A DNA stretch of 20,741 nucleotides, taken from a virus. Shown here in pieces: positions 1 through 7,264 of this stretch. Numbering within the stretch: position 1 is the stretch's first letter; each line of letters opens with the position of its first letter. The DNA lies in the IMG/VR virus record IMGVR_UViG_3300025000_000476, positions 1 to 20,741 of that record; one strand, given 5' to 3'. The position numbers were made by a program, and so were the translations under genes. Below the pieces are notes generated by a model. It was not told the DNA's origin, ran no database searches, and worked only from the letters and a program-made list of their open reading frames with translations.

Positions 1-10
1 TGTAGTGTGT

Positions 11-2185
11 TCAATTTTTACCACCTGCCTTTATTTCAACTAACCCCATACCGCACCGGCAGCGCGGATGCCTGGTTGGACATAGCACACCACCAGAAAA
101 CTTAGCATCCAAGTGAACCGTTTCACCATGCATTTTCTTACAGATAGGGCAAGCCAGATCATCCTTTGTGGTTAACCACCGCTTATACATTTTACTTTTA
201 TCCAGCAAACCTTTTTCTGCCGCCTGCTGCCAGAGAAGCAACTGCCCGTTGTTGCTGGCCATGATTGTTTCAGTTCTCGCTATGGTTTCGGCTCTATGCT
301 CAACCAGCCTTCGGGTGTAAGCTGCAGCCATTTTGTTTAGCTGATCCTGCGGCAAGGTCTTGTCCTTCATCAGCTTGGCCCGGTATTTTAACGCTGCCCG
401 TGCTCCGCGCTCAGTCAGTCCGATAAACTGCTTAATCGTTCTTGCAGTTTCCCTTGGATGCCCGCCATTTTCAAAGGCATCTTGGATGATCGACCTAACT
501 GCAAGCTTAGTATTTAGGCTAACATTTGTTATCAGTTCTCCGGTATGTGCCTTAATCCAGTCCACAGCCAGCGGGTTAAGCAGGTCGAAGGCTAAAGATA
601 TCCCAAACCGAGCACTCAAGGCGGTAGCAGCTACAGGCCCGGCTAATCCAACGATGCCGGTAATAATCGGTTTAAACCCACTTAGTCTTTCGTCTAAAAT
701 GTCCCAGTTTATGGCGATCATAGCGGCTTCAATATTTCCGGTTTCCAAAGCTTTTTCTACAGCATCAAGGGTAAGACTCCCCTGTGTTGCAGCCACAGCC
801 GCAATGAATGCCCTCATCATCTCCGGCATGGACTTGTCCGCTATTTTTTGTAGCTGCAGGTACTCCGGTAACGCCTCCTTGGTGCTCATAAAAAAACCTT
901 TGCCTTCCAGGTCGGCCTCCTTTTGCTTCTGGAGGTTTTTGTCTTTACCGTCCTGACCGGGATCTGGTTTTTCTTCTGTCTCAAATTTATCACCGTCGGG
1001 TACCGGCTTGTAGCCAAGTATCGACCTGGCTTCATTCTTGGTTATTATCCCGTCTTTTTTTGCTGTGCTGGCCCGACTCCATTTGTCGTTTTCGTTCTCC
1101 TGCAGCGCTTTGACATGGCTCGTATCGAAGCGACAATAGGTGTTACCGTCAAAGCCGTATTCATCAGTCATGCCCAAATTTACCCGACCGCCTAAACGCA
1201 CCATGAGAGGACTAAGGGTTTCCTCCCAAAATGACTTCCTGGCTTCCTCATAATTCGAGAATGTCGACCGCTGTAAACCAGAATTAGCACCAACTAATAT
1301 AGGCGGCACCCCAAAACCTGAGCATATGCGAGTTTCCGAAATATTGCGCAAGTCAGGGAATTCCAAGTCTCTCAGGTTCATACCGATAGTTTTAACGTCC
1401 ATCCCCGCCTGTAAAATCGCTGGTTCACCGCGATTTTTCCCACCAAACTTCTGCTTCCAGATTTTCGCCAACCTATCTGACAAAGGCTTGTCGATAGCTG
1501 TCTGAGTAGTTACGATAGTAGGCGGTGTGGCGCTGTTTTCTAACATAGACTTAACAAAATCCGTTGCCTCGTTGTCTGTAGCAATTGCCCTAGAAATAGC
1601 CTTCAGGAGCGGCATACCGAAAAAATAATCTGTCGGGTGGAAGTATTTAAAGTGAATAACGTCAGCAGGATCGAGCGGGTACCAAATACCACCGATCTCA
1701 TAGACGTATTGACTTATGTATTTCACGTTGTCCGGAACGATTCTTACCCTGTCCGGTCTGAGTGGCCAGAGCTCCACCACGCGCCCGGCAGCACTCCTTG
1801 CCTTTTCCCAGAAGGCATTTCCTGCAATGTCTAAGTAGGTAACCGTCATTTCGAGAAGCTCAAATTCCGTCATGAAAGGGTTTGGCTTTTGCAGCAGCTG
1901 CCGCAAAGGATGATCCGGTATTATTTCCTCGCCGTCTTTGGTTCGCTGGTAAACTTGCAATGTGGCCTCTGGTAGGCTTGTGGCCCTTTCGTTTATGCAG
2001 GCAAATACTAATTCATTTTTTGAATAGCCGTTTAAAGCATAGCTTTCGTAGCTATGCGGCATATACTGCGGCTGGCCCTGCTGCCAAGGTAGCACCATCT
2101 GACCAACCGATTTTTCTTCAAAATTATTACTCCTGTTCGGCAGGCGCCCGGTAAATGCATATTTAAATCTGTCTATTATACCCAT
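11..2185 (-). CDS. Phage portal protein (HK97-type) fused to a C-terminal MuF-like domain
   Basis: 724 residues. About residues 1-420 read as an HK97-type portal, the dodecameric ring at the capsid vertex through which DNA is packaged and which nucleates head assembly: an early NELVFACINERATSLPEA segment, HPLRQLLQKPNP, a region around DVIHFKYF, and GVPPILVG followed by the STFSNYEEARKSFW segment are typical. The last ~110 residues carry the hallmarks of the Mu gpF/SPP1 gp7 minor head family: ETIARTETIMASNNGQ, then W-x-TT-x-DD with CPICKKMHG and a HPRCRCGM ending. Most tailed phages encode portal and MuF protein as adjacent genes; here one frame runs through both, joined by a charged linker near residues 405-425. 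The ATG has AGGTGTTGAA upstream. The large terminase gene ends 13 bases before it, as expected for the packaging-head operon. The fusion is seen directly; its function is inferred from the families. Confidence 0.92.
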   Translation of the reverse strand: MGIIDRFKYAFTGRLPNRSNNFEEKSVGQMVLPWQQGQPQYMPHSYESYALNGYSKNELVFACINERATSLPEATLQVYQRTKDGEEIIPDHPLRQLLQKPNPFMTEFELLEMTVTYLDIAGNAFWEKARSAAGRVVELWPLRPDRVRIVPDNVKYISQYVYEIGGIWYPLDPADVIHFKYFHPTDYFFGMPLLKAISRAIATDNEATDFVKSMLENSATPPTIVTTQTAIDKPLSDRLAKIWKQKFGGKNRGEPAILQAGMDVKTIGMNLRDLEFPDLRNISETRICSGFGVPPILVGANSGLQRSTFSNYEEARKSFWEETLSPLMVRLGGRVNLGMTDEYGFDGNTYCRFDTSHVKALQENENDKWSRASTAKKDGIITKNEARSILGYKPVPDGDKFETEEKPDPGQDGKDKNLQKQKEADLEGKGFFMSTKEALPEYLQLQKIADKSMPEMMRAFIAAVAATQGSLTLDAVEKALETGNIEAAMIAINWDILDERLSGFKPIITGIVGLAGPVAATALSARFGISLAFDLLNPLAVDWIKAHTGELITNVSLNTKLAVRSIIQDAFENGGHPRETARTIKQFIGLTERGARAALKYRAKLMKDKTLPQDQLNKMAAAYTRRLVEHRAETIARTETIMASNNGQLLLWQQAAEKGLLDKSKMYKRWLTTKDDLACPICKKMHGETVHLDAKFSGGVLCPTRHPRCRCGMGLVEIKAGGKN

Positions 2186-2198
2186 TTCAACACCTGCC

Positions 2199-3629
2199 TT
2201 AAAAAATATCTGGTACTGGGAATTTTAAAAACCTGTTAAGAGCCTGGGTCATTCCGTCTACTTGATCGTCGTTGGCTCCGTTCGGGAACGCTGCACATTC
2301 CTCCACAAAATCGTTTATCCAAGGAGCGATTGACGGATCCGGCAGAAAAACATTACCGGCTTCAGCTGCTGAACTAACGGCGTGCGCCCTTACTTCCTTG
2401 CCGCCCTCCGGGTTAACTGGTACTAAACCCGGTATTTGCGTAGTAAGGGTAGAAATAACCGCTGGCCCGTTTGCCTTATCCTCAATCAGCTTCAGAAAAG
2501 CATTCGGCCATTTAGCCGTTAGGTTTTTGACGGCCTGCAGGGTTGCAGGAAAATTTAGCTTTGCCCTAACCTGATCTAGCAGGTAAAACAACGCCCCTAT
2601 CCTACCCCAAATTTGTCCAACAACGTAGTCGCTGCCCTTTGTATCCTTGAACGTGCAGTCCCACGACTGAATAATTTCGTCGAACCGTTCAGGCATATGC
2701 CGGTAATACTGCCACCAATGGCGCTTGAATATTCCACCCTCTGCAGGACTTGGCCTTTGCTGGTACTGGCCCGCATAACCATAGCTGCCCAGGTCTTTTT
2801 TGACCTGCTCGATCTCTTTTACATCTTCTCGCTCAGGCCAAAGAAGATCATCGGGCTCACGGATAATTTCTTTTCCGCTGATAGGCATTGATATGATTGT
2901 TCTTTTATCAGCCTCAGCAGGTAAGCAAAGATGCTCCCAGCCTCCCTGAGCCAACAGGTAGCCGGATAAATCCTTTTCATGCAAGCGCTGCATTACTACG
3001 ACAATGGCATCTTTTTTCTTGTTATCCAAACGGGTCGTAAGGGTTTGATTAAAGAACGTCACACCTGACTCACGCTGTGTATCTGACTGCGCTTCCTGCG
3101 GGTTGTGTGGGTCGTCGACTACAATGCGATTACCGCCCTTGCCAGTTGCGGTACCGCCGACAGACGTTGAGACCATAACCCCGCGCTTATCGTTTAAATA
3201 CTCAGTTTTTACGTTCTGGTCAGACACAAGAAAAAACCGGTTTCCCCAGTTCTTCTGATACCAGTCTGACTGAATAATTGTTCGTCTGTCAACGCTGTGC
3301 TTGGTCGAAAGACTAGAACTGTATGAAGCGAATATCCAGCGCGTTTCTGGCTTTCGTATCCATTCCCAGGTTGGCCAGCAGACAGAAACAGAAATACTTT
3401 TCATGTACCGGGGAGGAATATTTATCAGTAAGCGCTTGATCTGACCAGCCGAAACAGCTTCCAAGTGTTCAGATATTGCGTCTATGTGCCAGTTATGCAG
3501 GTATTCAGTTCCCGGTTCTATGACGTCCCAGGCTTGCTTTATGTAGGCTGATAGGCTTTGCTCAGCTTGGTATTTTGCTTCTTCTTCCAGCAGTATTAAC
3601 AGTTCTAATTCTTCTTCTGCGGTCAGCAT
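2199..3629 (-). CDS. terL: Terminase large subunit
   Basis: About 476 residues; ATPase motor and nuclease that cuts concatemeric phage DNA and drives it into the prohead through the portal. The N-terminal ATPase half shows a Walker A-type segment INIPPRYMKS, a motif III-like ASYSSSLS stretch, and Walker B RIVVDDPHN. The C-terminal RNase H-like nuclease half shows SWDCTFKDTKGSDY and ANDDQVDGM, the acidic metal-binding positions of the family. Length is normal for the family. I prefer the ATG at 3629, which has GGTGG eight bases upstream; the in-frame GTG at 3641 overlaps the end of the small terminase gene and has the purine stretch too close. Order small terminase, large terminase, portal is the canonical packaging cluster. 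Confidence 0.95.
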   Translation of the reverse strand: MLTAEEELELLILLEEEAKYQAEQSLSAYIKQAWDVIEPGTEYLHNWHIDAISEHLEAVSAGQIKRLLINIPPRYMKSISVSVCWPTWEWIRKPETRWIFASYSSSLSTKHSVDRRTIIQSDWYQKNWGNRFFLVSDQNVKTEYLNDKRGVMVSTSVGGTATGKGGNRIVVDDPHNPQEAQSDTQRESGVTFFNQTLTTRLDNKKKDAIVVVMQRLHEKDLSGYLLAQGGWEHLCLPAEADKRTIISMPISGKEIIREPDDLLWPEREDVKEIEQVKKDLGSYGYAGQYQQRPSPAEGGIFKRHWWQYYRHMPERFDEIIQSWDCTFKDTKGSDYVVGQIWGRIGALFYLLDQVRAKLNFPATLQAVKNLTAKWPNAFLKLIEDKANGPAVISTLTTQIPGLVPVNPEGGKEVRAHAVSSAAEAGNVFLPDPSIAPWINDFVEECAAFPNGANDDQVDGMTQALNRFLKFPVPDIF

Positions 3630-3633
3630 ATCT

Positions 3634-4557
3634 CTATCCACCGCCTAACTTACTCTGAAGTTCGGCTATGCGTTTTTGGCGATCTTCTGGTGTCATGAAG
3701 CTGTTGCCTGCTGCTAGTGCTGGGTTTTTTATGTTCTTTTGCTTTTCCAGTTCAAGTTTTTCTTTTGCAAGCTGCAGGTTGGCATCTTCGATCATTCTTT
3801 TGTGTTTATCCGGCAGAAGGTCGAAATATCTACTTAGCTTTTCCAGTGCGTCCATGCGATCAACAAGCTTAATGCCAATGCCATCCTTGCCTTTTTTAAC
3901 CTCAGCTATGACAGAGGTGTCAATATCGGAACTGTTTTTAAAGTTTACAAAATTAACTGTTCTCGTTACTGGATTGCCTTTACTGTCAAGTATAGGATTA
4001 CCTATGTCGTTAAACTCCTGCACATCCTTCTGACCAAACTCCAGGAAGTCAGAGATGTCGGCGAAGGCTATGGCTATGTATTTATTCAGGACGTCCATAA
4101 CGTCTATGAAGAGTTCTTCTTGGATGCGTCCTTTAAGCCTGCGGATTTCTTTTTTTACCTTAGTATTTCTTATCAGGTTACTGCCTGTTACGTGGGCAGA
4201 TTCCTTACTATACCCTGCCTTTATTGCTGCCTGCGTTGCATTAAAGGTCTTGACAAAGTAAAGACAGAAAAGCCTCTGTTTTTCGGTTAACCCATTGCTT
4301 TCTGTATCAGCTTCATTGCTACTATTTTCCGTGTCACTCTTTTGTTTTTTAGATTCCCTATTTTGTTCTGTTTTGTTCTGTTTTTTTGTTTCGTTTTGTT
4401 CTTTTTCCGGATTCTCTTTCTGAAACTTTTTAAACTCTCGCCTAACAGCTACAGGGTGAAGATCTTTTGTTTTTGCAAACTCCGCTACATTTTTGTAACC
4501 ACCCTTACTGTATTCAGAGTATAAAAGTTCCCAGTTATGCTTTGCAGGTCTGGCCAT
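3634..4557 (-). CDS. terS: Terminase small subunit
   Basis: About 307 residues; DNA-recognition component that brings the packaging motor to the cos or pac site. The diagnostic Terminase_2 segment is TEKQRLFCLYFVKTFNATQA followed by AIKAGYSKESAHVTGSNLI, near residues 90-130. An extra N-terminal helix-turn-helix-like segment (WELLYSEYSKGGYKNVAEFA) and a long hydrophilic Lys/Glu/Asn/Gln linker (about residues 48-85) precede it; the C-terminal third is charged and helical. I use ATG 4557 with GAAGGTGAG upstream; the GTG directly before it is an alternative. The stop lies between the two candidate starts of terL. A terminator (4587-4613) sits just upstream, so this gene probably opens a separate late transcription unit, or is reached by read-through once the RinA/ArpU-like regulator acts (inference). 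Confidence 0.92.
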   Translation of the reverse strand: MARPAKHNWELLYSEYSKGGYKNVAEFAKTKDLHPVAVRREFKKFQKENPEKEQNETKKQNKTEQNRESKKQKSDTENSSNEADTESNGLTEKQRLFCLYFVKTFNATQAAIKAGYSKESAHVTGSNLIRNTKVKKEIRRLKGRIQEELFIDVMDVLNKYIAIAFADISDFLEFGQKDVQEFNDIGNPILDSKGNPVTRTVNFVNFKNSSDIDTSVIAEVKKGKDGIGIKLVDRMDALEKLSRYFDLLPDKHKRMIEDANLQLAKEKLELEKQKNIKNPALAAGNSFMTPEDRQKRIAELQSKLGGG

Positions 4558-4586
4558 CACCTCACCTTCATTCTTCTGCTATATCT

Positions 4587-4613
4587 AAAAACAAAAGAAG
4601 CCCGAAGGCTCCT
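4587..4613 (-). terminator. Rho-independent terminator ahead of the packaging operon
   Basis: On the minus strand the stem AGGAGCC / GGCTTCT (7 pairs, one G-U) closes a UUCG tetraloop and is followed directly by TTTGTTTTT. It begins at the stop codon of the 4613-4819 gene and separates the early/middle genes from terS. Confidence 0.85.
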
Positions 4614-4819
4614 CATTTTTTCTTATATTTCTGTCTGAATTCCTCAAGCATTTTTTCTTTATCTGATTTAATATTTTTATACCAACCCGGTATTAACTTC
4701 CATTCACCGTTCACACATTTATAGTCATTGGGATTCACTGGACTAACTAACAAGGGATCCGCTCCGACAACCTTCCTCATCACATCAACCCCTACTTCGA
4801 TAATACCATTATAAGTCAT
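4613..4819 (-). CDS. Small hypothetical protein
   Basis: 68 residues, family not recognised. The ATG at 4819 is chosen because GGGGGTTGAAA directly precedes it and because it follows the stop of the regulator gene by two bases; an upstream in-frame ATG at 4852 would overlap that gene by 31 bases and has no better signal. The protein has a hydrophobic N-terminus (GIIEVGVDVM), a central PVNPNDYKCVNGEWKLIPGW segment, and a very basic C-terminus ending in KKK. The central part resembles the short beta-rich 'NGEW' pattern seen in many phage small proteins, which says little about function. It is the last gene before the terminator and is presumably co-transcribed with the regulator. Confidence 0.7.
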   Translation of the reverse strand: MTYNGIIEVGVDVMRKVVGADPLLVSPVNPNDYKCVNGEWKLIPGWYKNIKSDKEKMLEEFRQKYKKK

Positions 4820-4821
4820 TT

Positions 4822-5280
4822 TCAACCCCCAAATGTGACATGTTTGCGACATGATTCATTAACCAGTCCCAGTTCGGCGGCAATAGCCCAGCAGATAGCC
4901 TCAGACCAACGATAGACCGTCCTGCGGTCAATATTCAATTCCTGCGCTATACCGGCATCAGTTAACCTTCGTGGTCTTTGCCAATATTTCAACTGCACCA
5001 ATTTAACTTTTTCTTCTAACAACTCCCCAGTAACTAAATCAATAGCCTTAACAACCTGCTCCATGCGCTTAATCCGCTTGTTGGTCAGTATGGCAATAAC
5101 TTTAGCCTCGGTTGGTCTACCTATCCGGCGTGTAACTAACCCTACATTTCCTCCTACATCATCAGTGGCGGGAGCGCCTTCAGCTATATCTTCCTTGGCC
5201 TCAATTAAATCTATTTTTGTTTGATGATAATCCCGAAGCTCTGCCTCTATATATGCTTTTATTTCATTTCTTAGCTTCAA
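4822..5280 (-). CDS. RinA/ArpU-type phage late transcriptional regulator
   Basis: About 152 residues. The N-terminal part (KLRNEIKAYIEAELRDYHQT) and the C-terminal sigma-70 region 4-like helix-turn-helix (LTDAGIAQELNIDRRTVYRW) match the pattern of the RinA/ArpU family, which in Gram-positive phages activates the late packaging and structural operon. Its place immediately before the packaging genes fits this role. I place the start at TTG 5280: the sequence reads ATGGGGAGGGTGGCAATATTG, so GGGAGG is a ribosome binding site nine bases before TTG, and the ATG at 5298 lies inside that site. The resulting N-terminus MKLRNEIKAYIE matches the usual beginning of the family better than MGRVAILKLR. Family assignment is by pattern recognition only; the target promoter is not identified. 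Confidence 0.8.
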   Translation of the reverse strand: MKLRNEIKAYIEAELRDYHQTKIDLIEAKEDIAEGAPATDDVGGNVGLVTRRIGRPTEAKVIAILTNKRIKRMEQVVKAIDLVTGELLEEKVKLVQLKYWQRPRRLTDAGIAQELNIDRRTVYRWSEAICWAIAAELGLVNESCRKHVTFGG

Positions 5281-5310
5281 TATTGCCACCCTCCCCATTA
5301 AATATGTATT

Positions 5311-5331
5311 AGCCAGGCGCTTAGCCTGGCT
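5311..5331. other. Perfect 8-bp hairpin between genes
   Basis: AGCCAGGC / GCCTGGCT with a 5-base loop lies in the 59-base space between the 5340-5585 gene and the regulator start. On the minus strand it is followed by AATACATATTT, which is not a proper U-tract, so strong termination is unlikely. It may attenuate, stabilise the downstream mRNA or act as an operator for the adjacent regulator. Confidence 0.5.
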
Positions 5332-5339
5332 TGTGTTGC

Positions 5340-5585
5340 TTATTCCTTTTCTTCCTCAATCTCAAAATCATCTAAATGACTTTCTCGCACATTTCCTTGT
5401 TCTGGTTTATATACCATGTGCCATTGTATTTCATTTATTTCACATACTGGTTTCTCGTCATCATCAACGAGACTCAAAGGCATATTAGCATTGAATAACT
5501 TTTCCTCTGCCTCTTCCTTGCTGTTGGCTTCAATACAGTAATTAATCCTGGCAACCACACTTACCTGACCATAAAACTCCTTCAA
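5340..5585 (-). CDS. Small acidic hypothetical protein
   Basis: 81 residues if started at TTG 5585. The upstream sequence ATGGAGGTGTGTCTGTTG has GGAGG eight bases before the TTG, whereas the ATG at 5600 is part of that site. The N-terminal half (VSVVARINYCIEANSKEEAE, then EEKLF) looks like a beta strand followed by the 'A-x-S-x-E-E-A' helix start common in small phage proteins; the C-terminus is highly acidic (DDFEIEEEKE). No function can be assigned. It sits in the run of small genes between the PAPS-reductase-like gene and the late regulator. Confidence 0.65.
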   Translation of the reverse strand: MKEFYGQVSVVARINYCIEANSKEEAEEKLFNANMPLSLVDDDEKPVCEINEIQWHMVYKPEQGNVRESHLDDFEIEEEKE

Positions 5586-5603
5586 CAGACACACCTCCAT
5601 TAA

Positions 5604-5720
5604 TCAACTAACCTTCTTTTTCTTCCGGTTCCCCTTCTTTACTTCCACCGGCACCAGCTTCACTGCCGCGAATATGATATTTGGAGCCATTGTGGTCAGT
5701 ATTTCATAGTTAATTTTCAT
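5604..5720 (-). CDS. Microprotein, 38 residues, hydrophobic with basic tail
   Basis: The ORF begins with ATG at 5720, preceded by the strong site GGAGGTAAACC that overlaps the stop of the gene before it, and ends with TGA at 5604. The product starts MKINYEILTTMAPNIIF, continues AAVKLVPVEV and ends in a strongly basic tail (KKGNRKKKKVS). The hydrophobic middle is short for a membrane span. The good start signal, the tight spacing on both sides and the absence of any competing frame support a real gene. Family unknown. Confidence 0.6.
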   Translation of the reverse strand: MKINYEILTTMAPNIIFAAVKLVPVEVKKGNRKKKKVS

Positions 5721-5723
5721 GGT

Positions 5724-5915
5724 TTACCTCCTGCATCCTAACTTAAAACGCACCTTCTCAGCATTGTCCTTCCAAAACCCCAGCTCCGTATCATCCACCT
5801 GAAGGCTTTCAGGCTTGCATCCTGGGGACTGTTTTTTACAGTCCATACAGAAAAGAGTACTAACTAACTGGTCAAATGGGATTTTCTTGGTTGTTGTAGC
5901 TTTCTTAGATGCCAT
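5724..5915 (-). CDS. Small cysteine-containing hypothetical protein
   Basis: 63 residues. ATG 5915 follows directly on the stop codon of the RusA gene, with GGGAGG eight bases upstream. The N-terminus is rich in Lys and Thr (ASKKATTTKKIP). Four cysteines (FCMDCKKQSPGC and a C-terminal GCRR) could form a small metal site, though the last is near the end and the spacing CxxC-x7-C is not a recognised zinc finger. No function assigned. Confidence 0.65.
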   Translation of the reverse strand: MASKKATTTKKIPFDQLVSTLFCMDCKKQSPGCKPESLQVDDTELGFWKDNAEKVRFKLGCRR

Positions 5916-6392
5916 TTAGCCGACCTCCCATACAAAAACTTCTGTCCTAGGCTTCTCCCGGTCAATTTCAAACCTTGGTGGCGGCAGCTCCAACACCTGA
6001 CTGTTATCCTCCGCTATGATTTCCGCGTATCTCAGCGCATCCAACAGCAACTTAGGCGTGTAGTTGTCGGTGTCTCGCTTTCGGCGAGTGCTGAAAAAAT
6101 ATATTACCTCCACCCGTACCAGCTCATACTTTGGCAGGCCAAAAACCAGTTTCAGCGAACCAATAGCGCTGGACAGCTCTTTTATTTTCGCCTGATATAC
6201 CGTCCAGTGCCACTTGTTCCAAATATTTAGACTAGGTAGCACCTCCGGTATTTGAATCCAGGACCCGTTTGGCAGTCGCTTAGCGTCCCATTGCAGAGAG
6301 GGAATGGAAGCAGGCATATTGTTTCTTGACCGCTTTTTCCCCTTTCCCCCTATGCCCAAGGCCCTAGCTTGCTGACTACTTAGCCTGAGCAA
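5916..6392 (-). CDS. rusA: RusA-like Holliday junction resolvase
   Basis: 158 residues from TTG 6392. RusA-family endonucleases are Mg-dependent dimers that cut four-way junctions; phages use them to clear branched DNA before packaging. Supporting motifs are PSLNIWNKWHWTVYQAK (family pattern P-S-x-N-x-W-x-H-x-x-Y), KRDTDNYTPKLLLDAL with the conserved acidic residues, and EIIAEDNSQV. The N-terminus LRLSSQQARALGI resembles a short leader motif I associate with other small phage proteins, which supports the TTG start even though it overlaps the DUF6906 gene by 17 bases and has only AAGG close upstream. An internal ATG at about 6317 is the alternative start. Family call is firm; start is uncertain. 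Confidence 0.85.
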   Translation of the reverse strand: MLRLSSQQARALGIGGKGKKRSRNNMPASIPSLQWDAKRLPNGSWIQIPEVLPSLNIWNKWHWTVYQAKIKELSSAIGSLKLVFGLPKYELVRVEVIYFFSTRRKRDTDNYTPKLLLDALRYAEIIAEDNSQVLELPPPRFEIDREKPRTEVFVWEVG

Positions 6393-6540
6393 CCTTAAGC
6401 ACTCTGGGACGCCCAGTCTCCCGGTTAACGATGTGCAGCTCGGTATGCAAACTTTTTACAACTAGCCAGTTACTGGGATTAAGCCTGGCCTTAGTCATAA
6501 CAGCCTTTTGCTTGGCTGTTGGGTTTTTGCCGTGTTTCAA
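6376..6540 (-). CDS. DUF6906-like small protein
   Basis: 54 residues, started by TTG at 6540 with AAGGAG upstream (AAGGAGTGATTACGTTG). The product begins MKHGKNPTAKQKAVM and continues LNPSNWLVVKS, the pattern I know from the small phage family DUF6906 (KHGKNPT-x-x-Q-K, then LNP-x-NW-L-V). Function unknown. It is missed if only ATG starts are considered. It lies 13 bases after the PAPS-reductase-like gene and overlaps the start of the RusA gene. Confidence 0.8.
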   Translation of the reverse strand: MKHGKNPTAKQKAVMTKARLNPSNWLVVKSLHTELHIVNRETGRPRVLKVAQAK

Positions 6541-6553
6541 ACGTAATCACTCC

Positions 6554-7264
6554 TTAAAAATTAAACGCTACTTGTTTACCCCTTAATTCCTCTCTGTGTA
6601 CGGCTATTTTGTGACGTTTCTTAATTTCTTCTTTTCTCCTAGCTAATTCACAAAGCGGCAAACCCTGTATCCAGGTGTATTTCTCGTTTTCAAATACAGC
6701 TGCTTTCCAGAATAATTCCGGATGACGCTCCAAGAGTTCCACCCATTCTATACGCCTTTGGAACGGGCAACAGTAGCATCCTGAGCGCGATCTCCACTCG
6801 TAAAATCCCGGAAGTCCTATTCCCGCCAAATCCAATATCCTGACTATATCTGACTTAACTATTCCCTGTTCCCGAAAGGTGTACTTTGTTGTTATGTTGC
6901 TAGGCCACTTCCAACCTCGGTCAGACTTCGCTTCGTCTGCAGTCAACCCTACATGCATCAGAACTTCATCTTGTCCAAGGTACTTGGAAAGTGGCTCTAT
7001 TTTGGTCTTTCGAGTACACCACCGGGCTTTGGCGCTTGGTAGGAAGTTACCCCACTTACCCAACATACCTTCAAAGTCGCTTTTTAGGACGGTTATTTTC
7101 CCGACTACACTTTCCAACTTCGGCAGGTAAGCGTAAGCTTCTGGCAACTCTGCACCATTATCAACAAACAAGAATTCAAAATTTTTAGCTGGGTACTTTG
7201 CTTTTGAATAAACAGCTAATGCGCTGCTATCCTTGCCTAAACTAAGACTAACAATCTCTCGCAC
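6554..7264 (-). CDS. Phage PAPS reductase-like protein (PP-loop ATPase fold)
   Basis: 236 residues. The N-terminus has the PP-loop nucleotide-binding motif SLGKDSSA (residues 8-15; commonly SGGKDS, the first Gly is Leu here). Further family signs are KARWCTRKTKIEPL, GLTADEAKSD and the Cys cluster SGCYCCPFQ near residue 170. The PAPS-reductase/adenine nucleotide alpha hydrolase superfamily includes sulfate assimilation enzymes, tRNA thiolases and DndC; phage members are common but their substrate is not established, so I do not claim sulfate reduction. The start is GTG 7264: an in-frame TAA lies 21-24 bases upstream and the PP-loop follows immediately. Its ribosome binding site is weak, and the start codon sits in an 11-bp helix with a leader region (see 7255-7510), so its translation may be controlled. 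Confidence 0.85.
   Translation of the reverse strand: MREIVSLSLGKDSSALAVYSKAKYPAKNFEFLFVDNGAELPEAYAYLPKLESVVGKITVLKSDFEGMLGKWGNFLPSAKARWCTRKTKIEPLSKYLGQDEVLMHVGLTADEAKSDRGWKWPSNITTKYTFREQGIVKSDIVRILDLAGIGLPGFYEWRSRSGCYCCPFQRRIEWVELLERHPELFWKAAVFENEKYTWIQGLPLCELARRKEEIKKRHKIAVHREELRGKQVAFNF

Noticed and set aside
360-956. Plus-strand ORF of 198 codons
   Set aside because: It is the antisense frame of the portal gene, with no ribosome binding site or recognisable family.
2199-3641. Deviant Walker A in the large terminase (PPRYMKS) as a defect
   Set aside because: As far as I know this form is common in a large group of phage terminases, so it is not a sign of inactivation.
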